13,348 bases of DNA from Chromatiales bacterium (GTDB taxonomy: Bacteria > Pseudomonadota > Gammaproteobacteria > SZUA-140), in NCBI GenBank assembly GCA_031285245.1, contig JAITWN010000129.1:1-13348 (forward strand), given 5' to 3'. Below, piece by piece: positions 13,346 through 13,348 of the stretch. Numbering within the stretch: position 1 is the first letter of the stretch; every line of letters begins with the position of its first letter. Made by a program: the position numbers and the translations under genes. The notes below the pieces were generated by a model. That model saw nothing but the letters and a program-made list of their open reading frames with translations. It searched no databases and had not been told where the DNA came from.

Positions 13346-13348
13346 CTA

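Noticed and set aside
13040..13348. Partial gene at the right edge
   Set aside because: No frame has a recognisable product; the region is accounted for by the repeat fragment and the 220-bp palindromic element.

Overview
The window looks like chromosomal DNA of a Gram-negative proteobacterium, most likely a betaproteobacterium. This rests on the gene set (YggL, a CioAB-type quinol oxidase, YoaA, TsaB, a DUF6998-like protein and an APH/P-loop kinase fusion), the GC-rich codon use, and the short AGGTTGGGCTGAGC...GCCCAAC repeats. The taxonomic call is inference. No rRNA, tRNA, CRISPR array or recognisable insertion sequence was seen.

Left edge (1-1202, plus strand): a YggL-family gene overlaps by ATGA a small conserved gene that carries two one-base insertions. 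About 360 bases follow that hold no convincing gene, only a C9 tract and a possible 34-codon minus-strand ORF.

1203-6239 (minus strand): transcription would begin with cioA and cioB, the two subunits of a short-Q-loop cytochrome bd oxidase. A small exported protein and a TPM-domain membrane protein follow, then three genes joined by four-base overlaps: a 22-codon lipoprotein-like micro-ORF, a two-helix membrane protein broken by one extra base, and a 275-residue exported protein of unknown function. All the products are predicted membrane or exported proteins.

6514-6984 (plus strand) is a two-CBS-domain protein. A block of composite repeats (about 7000-7780) surrounds a small HIT-family gene on the minus strand. 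Upstream of it on the minus strand are tsaB, the YoaA-type iron-sulfur helicase gene and a DUF6998-like gene, arranged as a likely operon (11170 to 7790) with an ATGA overlap between yoaA and tsaB.

Right edge (11444-13348, plus strand): a divergent gene encodes a two-domain kinase-like protein (APH-like domain followed by a P-loop kinase). It is followed by a 220-bp imperfect palindromic element. A fragment resembling one arm of that element lies in the kinase gene's leader.

The most notable signals are three one-base insertions in two small conserved genes, the chain of overlapping small envelope genes behind cioAB, and the repeat system, which appears as a composite of two motif families in three places. 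I did not find clear evidence of a new defence or mobile system. The cioAB-TPM-small-protein cluster is the best candidate for an undescribed functional unit.
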